A stretch of 64,000 nt of DNA from UBA6115 sp050953005 (GTDB taxonomy: Bacteria; Bacillota; Clostridia; Christensenellales; Aristaeellaceae), in the NCBI GenBank assembly GCA_050953005.1, contig JBMNLV010000013.1, positions 104,501 through 168,500 of the forward strand, read 5' to 3'. Below the pieces are notes generated by a model. The model searched no databases and had not been told where the DNA came from. It saw nothing but the letters and a program-made list of their open reading frames with translations. Positions 55,169-62,776 of this stretch are shown here, piece by piece. Position 1 is the stretch's first letter; the number at the start of each line of letters is the position of its first letter. The position numbers and the translations under genes are program-made.

Positions 55169-55205
55169 ATACTGAATGCAATAAAGACTGGAATCAGTAT
55201 CAATA
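55169..55205 (+). repeat. copy of dispersed 30-bp palindromic repeat
   Basis: ATACTGAATGCAATAAAGAC then TGGAATCAGTATCAA. Outer ATACTGA/TCAGTAT arms form a hairpin. Other copies: 33925-33949 (minus), 34059-34083, 62642-62669. Confidence 0.6.
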
Positions 55206-55206
55206 G

Positions 55207-55923
55207 TTAGCTTGATGTCAGATACAGGGCTGTCATAATGATGATGTCCTGCGCAAAATGGATCAGCCAGGCCCAGAAGAAGCCTTTGGTTTCGTGAATG
55301 CTTTTTGACAGGAACCAGCCAAGAAATCCCGCCAGCAGCACGCCGGGGATTTTCCCGGGTGTGCCCAGATAATGAACGCCTCCGAAGACAAGGGCTGACA
55401 ATGCTTTGGAAATGTACGGGTTCAGACCGTGATGCTCAACAATGCTTGCGAAGGTGTGGCGAAAGGTCACCTCTTCAACAAAGCTGTTGGTCAGGGCAAA
55501 TAGGATGATGGACAAAAAACTTGCCAAGGCAAGGGTCTGGATGATCCCGTTTTGGATCACCTGGAAATAGATGGCCGCTGCCGTTACAAGCGATATGATG
55601 ACGGTGAAGTTAAAACCCAGCTTTTTCCAGGAATCCTTGTTCTTTTTTGTAATCCCTATCCAGGGCTCGGGAAGAACTTTTCCATCGATCCGCTTAATGG
55701 ACAACAGCCGGAGTGATTGAAACCCGGTTTGAAACGCGGTGACAAGCACGATTACCAGGCTCAAGACCAGGGTGCTTGCCTGATATGCCATGGTACGATT
55801 GAGATAGTTTGTGCTGAACCAATTGACGGTGAACAGCGGATTGCTCATCAGAAAGAGAATAGCCGCGATCATCAGTCCCACCATAAAAATGGTGATGATA
55901 AAATTGGTATAGACCTTTTTCAT
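55207..55923 (-). CDS. CPBP-family intramembrane metalloprotease (CAAX-like)
   Basis: 238 residues; the ATG at 55923 overlaps the PadR stop (ATGA). About seven membrane segments. CPBP motifs: FVEEVTFRHTF (EExxxR), ALVFGGVHYL (FxxxH), LIHFAQD (HxxxD in place of the usual HxxxN). Such proteases act in bacteriocin self-immunity or processing in Firmicutes, or in unknown roles. Co-regulated with PadR. Confidence 0.88.
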   Translation of the reverse strand: MKKVYTNFIITIFMVGLMIAAILFLMSNPLFTVNWFSTNYLNRTMAYQASTLVLSLVIVLVTAFQTGFQSLRLLSIKRIDGKVLPEPWIGITKKNKDSWKKLGFNFTVIISLVTAAAIYFQVIQNGIIQTLALASFLSIILFALTNSFVEEVTFRHTFASIVEHHGLNPYISKALSALVFGGVHYLGTPGKIPGVLLAGFLGWFLSKSIHETKGFFWAWLIHFAQDIIIMTALYLTSS

Positions 55924-56438
55924 AATGCTTCCTCGATTGTTTTGATTGCTTTTGTTAACCACTCGATGGTCGCCTCGTTTTGTACGAAGCCATAATCCAA
56001 AGTAAGTTCATAGGAGAGATTTTCCGGTTTGGTTGCGATAAATTCCTGCAGTTCAGCGTAAACTTGCCGTTGAGTCACCAACTCCTCCAGAACATGCTTC
56101 AAATCCTCCAAAAGAGCGGGATAATCCTTTTTCTTGCTCACAAACAGCTTGAGCAACAATTCATCCCTGTAAATGGTTGAGTGCTCATGGTTCGACAACC
56201 ATTCTGCGAGGGCTTGTCTGCCCCGGTCTGTAATTTGAAAAAGGATCTTGTTCCTGCTTCCTTTTTCAGATGTTTTATCGATAAGTTTCTCGTCAGCAAG
56301 GACGTTTAACGTCCGGTGGACGTTGCTGTAAGACTCATTCCAGAAATAGCCGATGGACTCTTTCGCAAATTTCGCCAGATCATAAGCCGACATTTTTCTG
56401 ATATTCAGCAAACCCAACAAAGCATACTTTGTAGACAT
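55920..56438 (-). CDS. PadR-family transcriptional regulator
   Basis: 172 residues; GGAGGAAACC precedes the start. N-terminal winged helix of the family: KYALLGLLNIRKMSAYDLAK, SYSNVHRTLNVLADEKLIDK, ITDRGRQALAEWLS. C-terminal coiled dimerisation helix (about 95-172). Its promoter contains a perfect 19-bp palindrome in the spacer, so it represses itself and the downstream protease. Confidence 0.93.
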   Translation of the reverse strand: MSTKYALLGLLNIRKMSAYDLAKFAKESIGYFWNESYSNVHRTLNVLADEKLIDKTSEKGSRNKILFQITDRGRQALAEWLSNHEHSTIYRDELLLKLFVSKKKDYPALLEDLKHVLEELVTQRQVYAELQEFIATKPENLSYELTLDYGFVQNEATIEWLTKAIKTIEEAL

Positions 56439-56458
56439 GGTTTCCTCCTTTCAAGGCC

Positions 56459-56486
56459 ATCATAACATATCTAATAGATATGTCAA
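56459..56486 (-). promoter_or_regulatory. PadR promoter with palindromic operator in the spacer
   Basis: Minus strand: TTGACA (56481-56486), 16-bp spacer, TATGAT (56459-56464). The palindrome ACATATCTA-N-TAGATATGT (56465-56483) fills the spacer and overlaps the -35 box. Confidence 0.75.
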
Positions 56487-56510
56487 TGGCGCATGAAAAA
56501 ATCCCATGGT

Positions 56511-56544
56511 AAAAAAAACCCGGGGCATTCTCAAAAAGCCCCGG
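56511..56544 (-). terminator. terminator of glnA
   Basis: CCGGGGC / GCCCCGG stem, 11-nt loop, followed on the minus strand by GTTTTTTTT. Confidence 0.85.
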
Positions 56545-56573
56545 TTTCCTTCAGCTTTATATGCTGCGTCCCC

Positions 56574-57896
56574 TCAGTACAGCACCAGGTATTTGTCCAG
56601 CTCCCACTGGCTGACCTGGACGCGGTAGTCCTCCCATTCCTTGAGCTTGCCCCGGGTGTAGTGGTTCATGATGTGGCTGCCCAGGGCATTGGCGATCAGG
56701 CTGTCCTGCTTCATGGCCTGCACCGCCTCATACAGCGTGCCGGGCAGCGGCTCGATCCCGCGGGCCTTGCGCTGGGCCTCGGTCATGGTGTAGATGTTCT
56801 CCGCGATTTCAGGCGGCGGCGTCAGGCCCTCGCGGATGCCCTCCAGCCCGGCGGCCAGGCACAGGGCCAGCGCCAGGTAGGGGTTGCAGGAGGGATCGGG
56901 GCTGCGCAGCTCCAGCCGGGTGCCGCGCTTGCGCGCGCTGGGGATGCGGATAAGGACGGAGCGGTTTCTGGCCGACCAGGACTTGTAGCAGGGCGCCTCA
57001 AAGCCGGGCACCAGGCGCTTGTAGGAGTTGACCAGGGGGTTGCAAACCGCGGTGATGCCGGAGATATGGCGCAGCAGGCCGGCGATGAAGCTGTAGGCTT
57101 CCTTGGACAGTTCCTTCTCCCCCTCGGGGTCATAGAACAGGTTGTCGCCGTTTTTAAACAGGGACATGTTGGTGTGCATGCCCGAGCCGCTGGTGCCGTA
57201 GATGGGCTTGGGCATGAAGGTGGCGTGCAGGCCGTGCCGCTGCGCGATGGTTTTGACAGCCACCTTGAAGGTCATGATGTTGTCAGCCGTCCTGAGCGCG
57301 TCCGCGTACTTGAAGTCGATCTCGTGCTGGCCGGGCGCGGACTCGTGGTGGCTGGCCTCAATTTGGAAGCCCATATCCTCCAGCGCCAGGCAGATGTCCC
57401 GCCTGGCGATTTCGCCCCGGTCGATGGGGCCCAGGTCAAAGTAGCCTGCCTCATCGTTGGTGTGGGTGGTGGGGTGGCCGTTGGCATCCGTATGAAAGAG
57501 GAAGAACTCGCACTCCGGCCCCACATTGAAGGTATAGCCCATCTTCTGCGCCTGGGCGATGACCTGCTTGAGGATGTACCGCGGGTCGCCAGGAAAGGGC
57601 TTGCCATCGGGCGTATATACATCACAGATCAGCCGCGCCACGCGGTCGTCCGCCTGGTGCCAGGGCAGCAGGGCAAAGGTGGACAGATCCGGGTATAGCA
57701 TCATGTCCGACTCCTCCAGGCGTAAAAAACCCTCGATGCTGCTGCCGTCAATGGTGACCTGGTTGGCAAGAGCGCGATCGATCTGGGAGGCGGTGATGGC
57801 AATGTTTTTCAGCTGCCCGAAAATGTCGGTGAACTGCAGCCTGATGAAGCGGATGCTCTGATCCCGGATGAAACTGGTCACTTCGTCATGCGTCAT
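56574..57896 (-). CDS. glnA: glutamine synthetase, type I
   Basis: 440 residues, the usual length of the short GSI-alpha subclass. beta-Grasp N-domain (IRFIRLQFTDIFGQLKNI), then catalytic domain: VGPECEFFLF and HHESAPGQHEIDFKY (metal-binding Glu), GSGMHTNMSLF (His), KRLVPGFEAPCY (ammonium/Glu site), RNRSVLIRIP and RLELRSPDPSCNPYLA (Arg/Glu). It condenses glutamate and ammonia with ATP. Dodecamer. No glnR gene is adjacent; own terminator downstream. Confidence 0.96.
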   Translation of the reverse strand: MTHDEVTSFIRDQSIRFIRLQFTDIFGQLKNIAITASQIDRALANQVTIDGSSIEGFLRLEESDMMLYPDLSTFALLPWHQADDRVARLICDVYTPDGKPFPGDPRYILKQVIAQAQKMGYTFNVGPECEFFLFHTDANGHPTTHTNDEAGYFDLGPIDRGEIARRDICLALEDMGFQIEASHHESAPGQHEIDFKYADALRTADNIMTFKVAVKTIAQRHGLHATFMPKPIYGTSGSGMHTNMSLFKNGDNLFYDPEGEKELSKEAYSFIAGLLRHISGITAVCNPLVNSYKRLVPGFEAPCYKSWSARNRSVLIRIPSARKRGTRLELRSPDPSCNPYLALALCLAAGLEGIREGLTPPPEIAENIYTMTEAQRKARGIEPLPGTLYEAVQAMKQDSLIANALGSHIMNHYTRGKLKEWEDYRVQVSQWELDKYLVLY

Positions 57897-58056
57897 GATT
57901 TGCCCCCTGTTTGCGTCGGATAAAAAAAGAAAGGCATATTTGCCCTTCCCATTGTAAAGTCAAGCCCGCCGGCCGGTCAAGCCGCGCGCGCCGCGGCGAC
58001 CGGGTGCGTACACAGAAAAAACATAGCGGCAAACATACGCCCGGCTGCCGGCTTTG

Positions 58057-59064
58057 TTACAGCGCGCGGAGAGACTGGCCTTCCATCAGCTCGCAGTCCA
58101 GCAGCACATGCTCGGCCGGGCCGCCCCCGATCATCCCGCTCATCAGCCGCACGGCGGTCTGCGCGATCTCAAGGGAAGGCTGGCGGATGGTGGCCAGCTC
58201 CGGGATGGTATAGCGCCCGGCCTCCAGCCCGTCAAAGCCGATGACGGACACATCCCCGGGCACGCTCAGGCCCCTGTCATGCAGCGCCTTGATGGCGCCG
58301 ATGGCGATGATATCGCTGCAGGCGAACAGCGCGGTAAAGGGCCTGCCGCTGTCAAGCAGGCTGACGGCGCCCGCGTAGGCGGAGGGCAGCGTGAAATTGA
58401 CCTCGGCAAACAGCGCGGGGTCATGGGGATGCCCGGCTTCGCGCATCTCGTCCACCGCGCCGTGCAGGCGCTGCCCGGTGGAGTCGTCCGCCTTGGCGAA
58501 ATACCCCATCAGCGCGATGTCCCTGTGGCCCAGGTCCATCAGCCGCCTGGCCGCCAGGCGCCCGGCCCTGTAGTTGTCGATGCTCACGGAGGCGATGTGG
58601 GCATAAGGCAGGTGGCCGGCCTCGACGGTCGCGTAGACCTGGGGCAGCTCCAGCGCGGCAAGCTGCCCGTCCAGGCCCTCCAGGTTGGCGCCCAGGAAGA
58701 TCACGCCCTGCAGCCTGCGCTCCAGGAACAGGCGGCGCGCGGCCAGGATGGGGTTGGCCTTCTCATCCAGGATGTCCATCACAAACACAAAGCCGCTGCC
58801 GCGCCCGGCCTCCATGATCTCCTCGGCCAGGGCGGTCAGAAAGGAGTTGCGCCGCCCCAGCAGGATGACGCCGATGGCGGAGGTGCTCTGCTGCTTGAGG
58901 TTGCTGGCGGACTGGTTGCGCACGTAGTTGAGCTGCCTGATCATCGCCCACACCCGCGCCCTGGTGCCCGCGTCCACGTCCCTGCGGTCATTGAGCACGC
59001 GCGAAACCGTGGAGATGCTGACCCCGGCGGCCTTGGCGACGTCCTTGATGGTGACTACCCTCAC
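58057..59064 (-). CDS. LacI-family transcriptional regulator
   Basis: 335 residues. The GTG at 59064 is six bases after AGGAGGGG; an ATG nine codons upstream (59091) would include that site. Helix-turn-helix VTIKDVAKAAGVSISTVSRV, hinge ASNLKQQST, effector domain from about residue 55 (IGVILLGRRNSFLTALAEEI), DLGHRDIALMGYF, and the C-terminal VIGFDGLEAGRYTIPELATI. Target unknown; the neighbouring genes are purB and glnA, so it may act elsewhere, for example on the mal or xyl genes. Its promoter overlaps the purB terminator. Confidence 0.92.
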   Translation of the reverse strand: MRVVTIKDVAKAAGVSISTVSRVLNDRRDVDAGTRARVWAMIRQLNYVRNQSASNLKQQSTSAIGVILLGRRNSFLTALAEEIMEAGRGSGFVFVMDILDEKANPILAARRLFLERRLQGVIFLGANLEGLDGQLAALELPQVYATVEAGHLPYAHIASVSIDNYRAGRLAARRLMDLGHRDIALMGYFAKADDSTGQRLHGAVDEMREAGHPHDPALFAEVNFTLPSAYAGAVSLLDSGRPFTALFACSDIIAIGAIKALHDRGLSVPGDVSVIGFDGLEAGRYTIPELATIRQPSLEIAQTAVRLMSGMIGGGPAEHVLLDCELMEGQSLRAL

Positions 59065-59106
59065 CGCTTGCCCCTCCTGTTCCCTGTTCATTTGTTTTAG
59101 GAAGCC

Positions 59107-59135
59107 AGTATAAAAAAGCCCGCCGCGCCTGTCAA
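59107..59135 (-). promoter_or_regulatory. LacI gene promoter embedded in the purB terminator
   Basis: Minus strand: TTGACA (59130-59135) in the terminator loop, 17-bp spacer, TATACT (59107-59112) at the end of the T run. Confidence 0.65.
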
Positions 59136-59146
59136 GGCGGGCGGGC
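59111..59146 (-). terminator. terminator of purB
   Basis: GCCCGCCCGCCT / AGGCGCGGCGGGC hairpin followed on the minus strand by TTTTTT. Confidence 0.8.
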
Positions 59147-59159
59147 GCAGTTGCGCCTG

Positions 59160-59298
59160 CTACAGGCTCACCCTGGCCGGCGGGCTGTCCAGGTGCGCCA
59201 GCGCTCTCCAGCGCCCTGGCGGCCTCGCCCGCGAGATAGTCCTCCACCTGCCGCTGCGCCAGCCCCGTATAGTCACGGGGGTCCATCAGGCTGATCCA
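59160..59298 (-). pseudogene. detached C-terminal segment of PurB
   Basis: Beyond the early stop of the main purB frame, a shifted frame reads ISLMDPRDYTGLAQRQVED then YLAGEAARAL, the normal C-terminus of adenylosuccinate lyase. A further shift near 59205 would give LAHLDSPPARVSL and a TAG at 59160-59162 just before the terminator. Confidence 0.65.
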
Positions 59299-60601
59299 GC
59301 GTGTCCAGGTCCAGCCCGAAGGCAGCGTCGCCGGCCACGCGCTCCAGCAGGTCGTTGGGCAGGCCCTCCTCCTTGACGCGCCGCCCGGCCGCCATCGCGT
59401 GCACGCGCAGGCGCTCATGCAGCTCCTGGCGGTCGCCGCCCTGCTTGACCGCGCGCATCAGGATGTTTTCCGTGGCCAGGAAGGGCAGCTCCTGCCTCAG
59501 GTTTCTTTCCATCATCCCGGGGTAGACCACCAGGCCGGAGACGATGTTCTGGTACAGGGTCAGCAGGCCGTCCGTCGCCAGGAAGCCCTCGGCCAGGGAC
59601 AGCCTGCGGTTGGACGAGTCGTCCAGGCTGCGCTCCAGCCACTGGCTGGCGGCGGTGTGGCCGGCGTTGGCGGCGTTGCTGAGGATGAAGCGCGCCAGCC
59701 CGGTCATGCGCTCGGCGCGCATCGGGTTGCGCTTGTAGGGCATGGCGGAGGAGCCCACCTGCGCGGCCTCAAAGGGCTCCTCCACCTCCTTGAGGTGCTG
59801 CAGCAGGCGCAGGTCGCCCGCGAACTTGGCCGCGCTTTGCGCGATGCCCGAGAGCACGTTTTGCGCCAGCGCGTCGATCTTTCGGGTGTAGGTCTGCCCG
59901 GAGAGGGCCAGCGGCCGCTCAAAGCCCAGGCTGCCGGCGATCATGCGGTCCAGCTGCACCGCCTTGTCCGCGTCGCCGTCAAACAGCGCCAGGAAGGAGG
60001 CCTGGGTGCCGGTCGCGCCCTTGCTGCCCAGCGGGCGCAGGCGGCTGAGGAAGTGGTCCAGCTCCTCCAAGTCCATCAGCACGTCCTGCAGCCACAGCGC
60101 AAGCCGCTTGCCCAGGGTGGTGGGCTGGGCAGGCTGGAAATGGGTATAGCCCAGCATGGGCAGGCCCTTGTATTGTTCGGCGGCCGCGGCCAGGGCGCGC
60201 GCTGTGCCGACCAGGCGGGTCTGGACAAGGCGCATGGCGTCGCGCAGGATCAGGATGTCGGCGTTGTCGGTTACATAGCAGCTGGTGGCGCCCAGGTGCA
60301 GGATGGGCGCGGCCAGCGGGCAATCCTCCGCGTAGGCTTTCAGGTGGGCCATGACATCGTGCCGCAGGGACTGCTCCAGTTCGTTGACGCGCTGCAAATC
60401 GACATCTTGGACGCGCGCGCTCAGCTCCCGGATCTGCTCATCGCTGATGGGCAGGCCCAGCTGCTGCTGGGCTTGCGCCAGTGTCAGCCACAGCCGCCGG
60501 AACAGCCGCGCCCGGTGCATGGGGGAGAACAGGGCTTGCATCTGCTTGCCGGCATAGCGCTGGGAAAAGGGGCTTTGGTAGCTTTCCTGGCGATCGGTCA
60601 T
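59273..60601 (-). CDS. purB: adenylosuccinate lyase, frameshifted near the 3' end
   Basis: 442 residues before the early stop. Fumarase/aspartase superfamily: LGATSCYVTDNADILIL, MLGYTHFQPAQPTTLGK with the catalytic His, and the signature GSSAMPYKRNPMRAER with its mobile Ser loop. It splits adenylosuccinate and SAICAR in purine synthesis. After DLDTLD the frame runs into DQPDGPP and a stop, while the expected LMDPRDYTG continuation lies in the next frame; removing one G of the CC/GG pair at 59296-59297 restores it. This is either a real mutation with a C-terminal loss of about 40 residues or a sequencing error. All active-site blocks are upstream of it. Confidence 0.9.
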   Translation of the reverse strand: MTDRQESYQSPFSQRYAGKQMQALFSPMHRARLFRRLWLTLAQAQQQLGLPISDEQIRELSARVQDVDLQRVNELEQSLRHDVMAHLKAYAEDCPLAAPILHLGATSCYVTDNADILILRDAMRLVQTRLVGTARALAAAAEQYKGLPMLGYTHFQPAQPTTLGKRLALWLQDVLMDLEELDHFLSRLRPLGSKGATGTQASFLALFDGDADKAVQLDRMIAGSLGFERPLALSGQTYTRKIDALAQNVLSGIAQSAAKFAGDLRLLQHLKEVEEPFEAAQVGSSAMPYKRNPMRAERMTGLARFILSNAANAGHTAASQWLERSLDDSSNRRLSLAEGFLATDGLLTLYQNIVSGLVVYPGMMERNLRQELPFLATENILMRAVKQGGDRQELHERLRVHAMAAGRRVKEEGLPNDLLERVAGDAAFGLDLDTLDQPDGPP

Positions 60602-60686
60602 CTGACACCTCGGCTTGTTTGATATTTGGCGGAAAATCCGTTTCCATCTTAGGGCTTTGGCCGCGCAGCGTCAACCGCTCCGTGAC

Positions 60687-60715
60687 TTGACAAGTCAGGC
60701 GGCGTTTTCTACAAT
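60687..60715 (+). promoter_or_regulatory. promoter of the ABC-F gene
   Basis: TTGACA (60687-60692), 17-bp spacer, TACAAT (60710-60715). The leader to the ABC-F start is about 117 nt. Confidence 0.75.
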
Positions 60716-60743
60716 CAGGCCATCGATTCAGGAGGATCCCGGC

Positions 60744-60764
60744 ATGAAAATCATCCCCGCCTAA
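60744..60764 (+). CDS. six-residue leader peptide of the ABC-F gene
   Basis: ATG to TAA encoding MKIIPA, with a full AGGAGG site 8 bases upstream (60730-60735). Too short for a functional protein and placed before attenuator-like hairpins; probably a ribosome-stalling sensor. The Ile-Ile-Pro stretch could favour pausing. Confidence 0.65.
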   Translation: MKIIPA

Positions 60765-60828
60765 GCTGTCACCAGGCGACCGGCAGGCAGCGCCCGGCCC
60801 TTGGCCGGCGGCGTCTTGTCCGCCTTTT
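60758..60828 (+). promoter_or_regulatory. attenuator of the ABC-F gene
   Basis: Hairpin CGCCT/AGGCG (60758-60762 with 60774-60778) overlaps the leader stop. CCGGCC-CTT-GGCCGG (60794-60808) competes with GGCGG...CCGCC (60807-60811 with 60820-60824), which is followed by TTTT (60825-60828). The shared GG makes the last two exclusive, as in antiterminator/terminator pairs. The ABC-F binding site GGGGG follows at once. Confidence 0.55.
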
Positions 60829-60838
60829 GGGGGATTTC

Positions 60839-62422
60839 ATGGCCATTATTCAAGTCAAAGAACTATATTTTTTCTATGAGGGCAGCGCGCAGCCGGTGTT
60901 TTCCGGGCTGGATTTTCATATGGACAGCTCCTGGCGGCTGGGGCTGGTCGGCCGCAACGGCCGCGGCAAGACCACGCTGCTGCGGCTGCTGGCCGGGCAG
61001 CTGCGCGGGCAGGGCAGCATCGTGTCCGGCCTGCCCTTTGATTACTTTCCCTTCCCGGCGGACGCCGCGCGCCCGGCGCGGGAGGCGCTCATTGACACCC
61101 TGGCGCCCTACACGCTGTGGGAAAAGGAGATGGCCGCCTGCCTGGCTCATCCCACACCGCAGGCGCTGGCGCGCTATGGCGAGGTGGAGGAGGCCTACGC
61201 CGCGCGGGACGGCTACCGCGTGCGCGACTGCCTGGCGCGGGAAGCGCGGCTGCTGGGCATCCCGGCGGAGGAGCTGAACCGCCCGCTTGCCAGCTTCAGC
61301 CCGGGCGAGCAGACCCGGCTGAAGCTGGCCGCGCTCTTCCTGCGCCCCGGGCATTTCCTGCTGCTGGACGAGCCCACCAACCACCTGGATGAGGACGGCC
61401 GCGCGCTGATGGCCGGCTACCTGCGGCGCAAATCCGGCTTGATGGTGGTCTCCCATGACCGCAGCTTTTTAGATCAGGTCTGCACCCACATCCTGGCGCT
61501 GGAAAAGCAGGGCGCGCGCGTGGTCAGCGGCAACTACGCTACCTACCGGGAGAACAAGCGCAGCCAGGACGAGTTTGAGCGCGCGCAGCGCGACAGGATT
61601 CTGGATGACATCGGCCGCCTGAAGCAGTCCGCCCGTGAAAAGGCCGACTGGAGCGACCGGGTGGAGGCCACCAAGTTCGGCGCGGATGCCGGCGGCGACC
61701 GCGGCTACATCGGCCACAAGGCCGCCAAGATGATGAAGCGCTCCAAATCCCTCGAAAACCGGGTTCAGCGGCAGATTGAGGAACAGGAAAGCCTGCTGAA
61801 AAACCTTGAGTATACCTCTCCTGTCAAGCTGCATCCGCTGGAGCACAGAAGCTCTGCGCTGCTGCGGCTGGAGAGGTTGTGTTTTTCCTATGACGGCACG
61901 CCCTTGATCGATGGGATCAGCCTGACGATGGCGCCGGGCGAGCGCCTGGCCCTGACCGGTAAAAACGGTTCCGGCAAGACCACCCTGCTCCAACTGATCA
62001 TGGGCCGGCTCCAGCCCTGCTGCGGCCGGGTCTGGCTGCCCCGGGACCTGGTCATTTCCCACCTGCCGCAAACCGCGCAGGGCATCGCCGGAACGCCGCG
62101 GGAGATGGCCCTGGCGCGCGGGCTGGACCTGACGCTCTTTTTCACCCTGATGCGCAAGTTTGACCTGCCCCAGGAATATTTTGACCGCGACTTTGCCGGA
62201 TTCTCGCTGGGGCAGAAGAAAAAGACCCTGGTGTCGCTTTCCCTGGCGCAGCCGGCCCATCTCTTCCTGTGGGATGAGCCGCTCAACGACATCGACCCGG
62301 AAAGCCGAGAGCAGATCGAGGAGATGCTGCTGGAAACCAGCGCGTCCATGGTCTTCATTGAGCATGAGCGCGCCTTCATTGATAAGGTCGCGACGCGGGA
62401 ATTGCGCCTGGGCACGGGGTAG
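60839..62422 (+). CDS. ABC-F ribosomal protection protein, Lsa-like
   Basis: 527 residues; the start at 60839 (MAIIQVKELYFFYEG) follows GGGGG. Two ABC domains without membrane segments. First: GRNGRGKTT, signature FSPGEQTRLKLA, FLLLDEPTNHLDE. A linker of about 100 charged residues (about 235-330, SAREKADWSDRVEATKFG) follows. Second: GKNGSGKTT, signature FSLGQKKKTLVSL, HLFLWDEPLNDIDPE. The GQKKK signature and WDEPLN Walker B are typical of the Lsa/Vga/OptrA resistance group, which displaces lincosamide, pleuromutilin or streptogramin A drugs from the ribosome. The attenuated leader supports drug induction; the actual drug range is not known. Confidence 0.9.
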   Translation: MAIIQVKELYFFYEGSAQPVFSGLDFHMDSSWRLGLVGRNGRGKTTLLRLLAGQLRGQGSIVSGLPFDYFPFPADAARPAREALIDTLAPYTLWEKEMAACLAHPTPQALARYGEVEEAYAARDGYRVRDCLAREARLLGIPAEELNRPLASFSPGEQTRLKLAALFLRPGHFLLLDEPTNHLDEDGRALMAGYLRRKSGLMVVSHDRSFLDQVCTHILALEKQGARVVSGNYATYRENKRSQDEFERAQRDRILDDIGRLKQSAREKADWSDRVEATKFGADAGGDRGYIGHKAAKMMKRSKSLENRVQRQIEEQESLLKNLEYTSPVKLHPLEHRSSALLRLERLCFSYDGTPLIDGISLTMAPGERLALTGKNGSGKTTLLQLIMGRLQPCCGRVWLPRDLVISHLPQTAQGIAGTPREMALARGLDLTLFFTLMRKFDLPQEYFDRDFAGFSLGQKKKTLVSLSLAQPAHLFLWDEPLNDIDPESREQIEEMLLETSASMVFIEHERAFIDKVATRELRLGTG

Positions 62423-62465
62423 GGCAGCGACAAGGAGCGCATCATGAAGTGAAAGGACCAACACA

Positions 62466-62615
62466 ATGAACGACAGTGTTAATGAAAGACTGCAAACTGC
62501 CTTCTTGTCTTTTGATCAGGGAATGCTGGAAAACGCGAAGGAAGCATTTATGATTGAGTTCAGTATTAGTGCTTGCCCTATGAATCTGATACAGATCGTC
62601 ATTCGCGAACTCTGA
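62466..62615 (+). CDS. small hypothetical protein
   Basis: 49 codons, ATG at 62466 with AAAGGA about 8 bases upstream. The product begins MNDSVNERLQTAFLSFDQ and ends LIQIVIREL. No known domain; it may be real or the start of a gene cut by the insertion downstream. Confidence 0.35.
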   Translation: MNDSVNERLQTAFLSFDQGMLENAKEAFMIEFSISACPMNLIQIVIREL

Positions 62616-62641
62616 ATCGACCACTGTTTTATTAAGTCCTT

Positions 62642-62669
62642 ATACTGATGCAATAAAGATTGGAATCAG
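62642..62669 (+). repeat. copy of dispersed palindromic repeat, truncated at the IS110 left end
   Basis: ATACTGATGCAATAAAGATT then GGAATCAG. Identity with the other copies stops exactly after ATCAG; the TATCAA seen in the copies at 34084 and 55200 is replaced by ACAATATG. Confidence 0.6.
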
Positions 62670-62674
62670 ACAAT

Positions 62675-62776
62675 ATGTAATGCCCCCGGGATTTGTAGAA
62701 ACGAGGATTCACCTGTAAGATGAGTATGAAACTACTATCCACAGGGGTTACCACATACAAATAGGAGGCATTACAT
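62675..62776 (+). promoter_or_regulatory. inverted repeat covering the transposase start codon
   Basis: ATGTAATGCC (62675-62684) is perfectly complementary to GGCATTACAT (62767-62776), which includes part of the AGGAGG site and the first two bases of the start codon. The 82-nt loop between is the element's left non-coding region. Confidence 0.55.

Larger units (their letters stand above)
62423..62774. other. region between ABC-F gene and IS110 transposase
   Basis: About 350 bp holding a small ORF (62466-62615), a copy of the dispersed palindrome (62642-62669) and the presumed left end of the IS110 element from about 62670. Confidence 0.55.

Noticed and set aside
58057..59418. One long protein joining the PurB tail to the LacI regulator
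   Set aside because: The open frame runs through a strong terminator and past a good internal start; the PurB part is in this frame only because of the frameshift.
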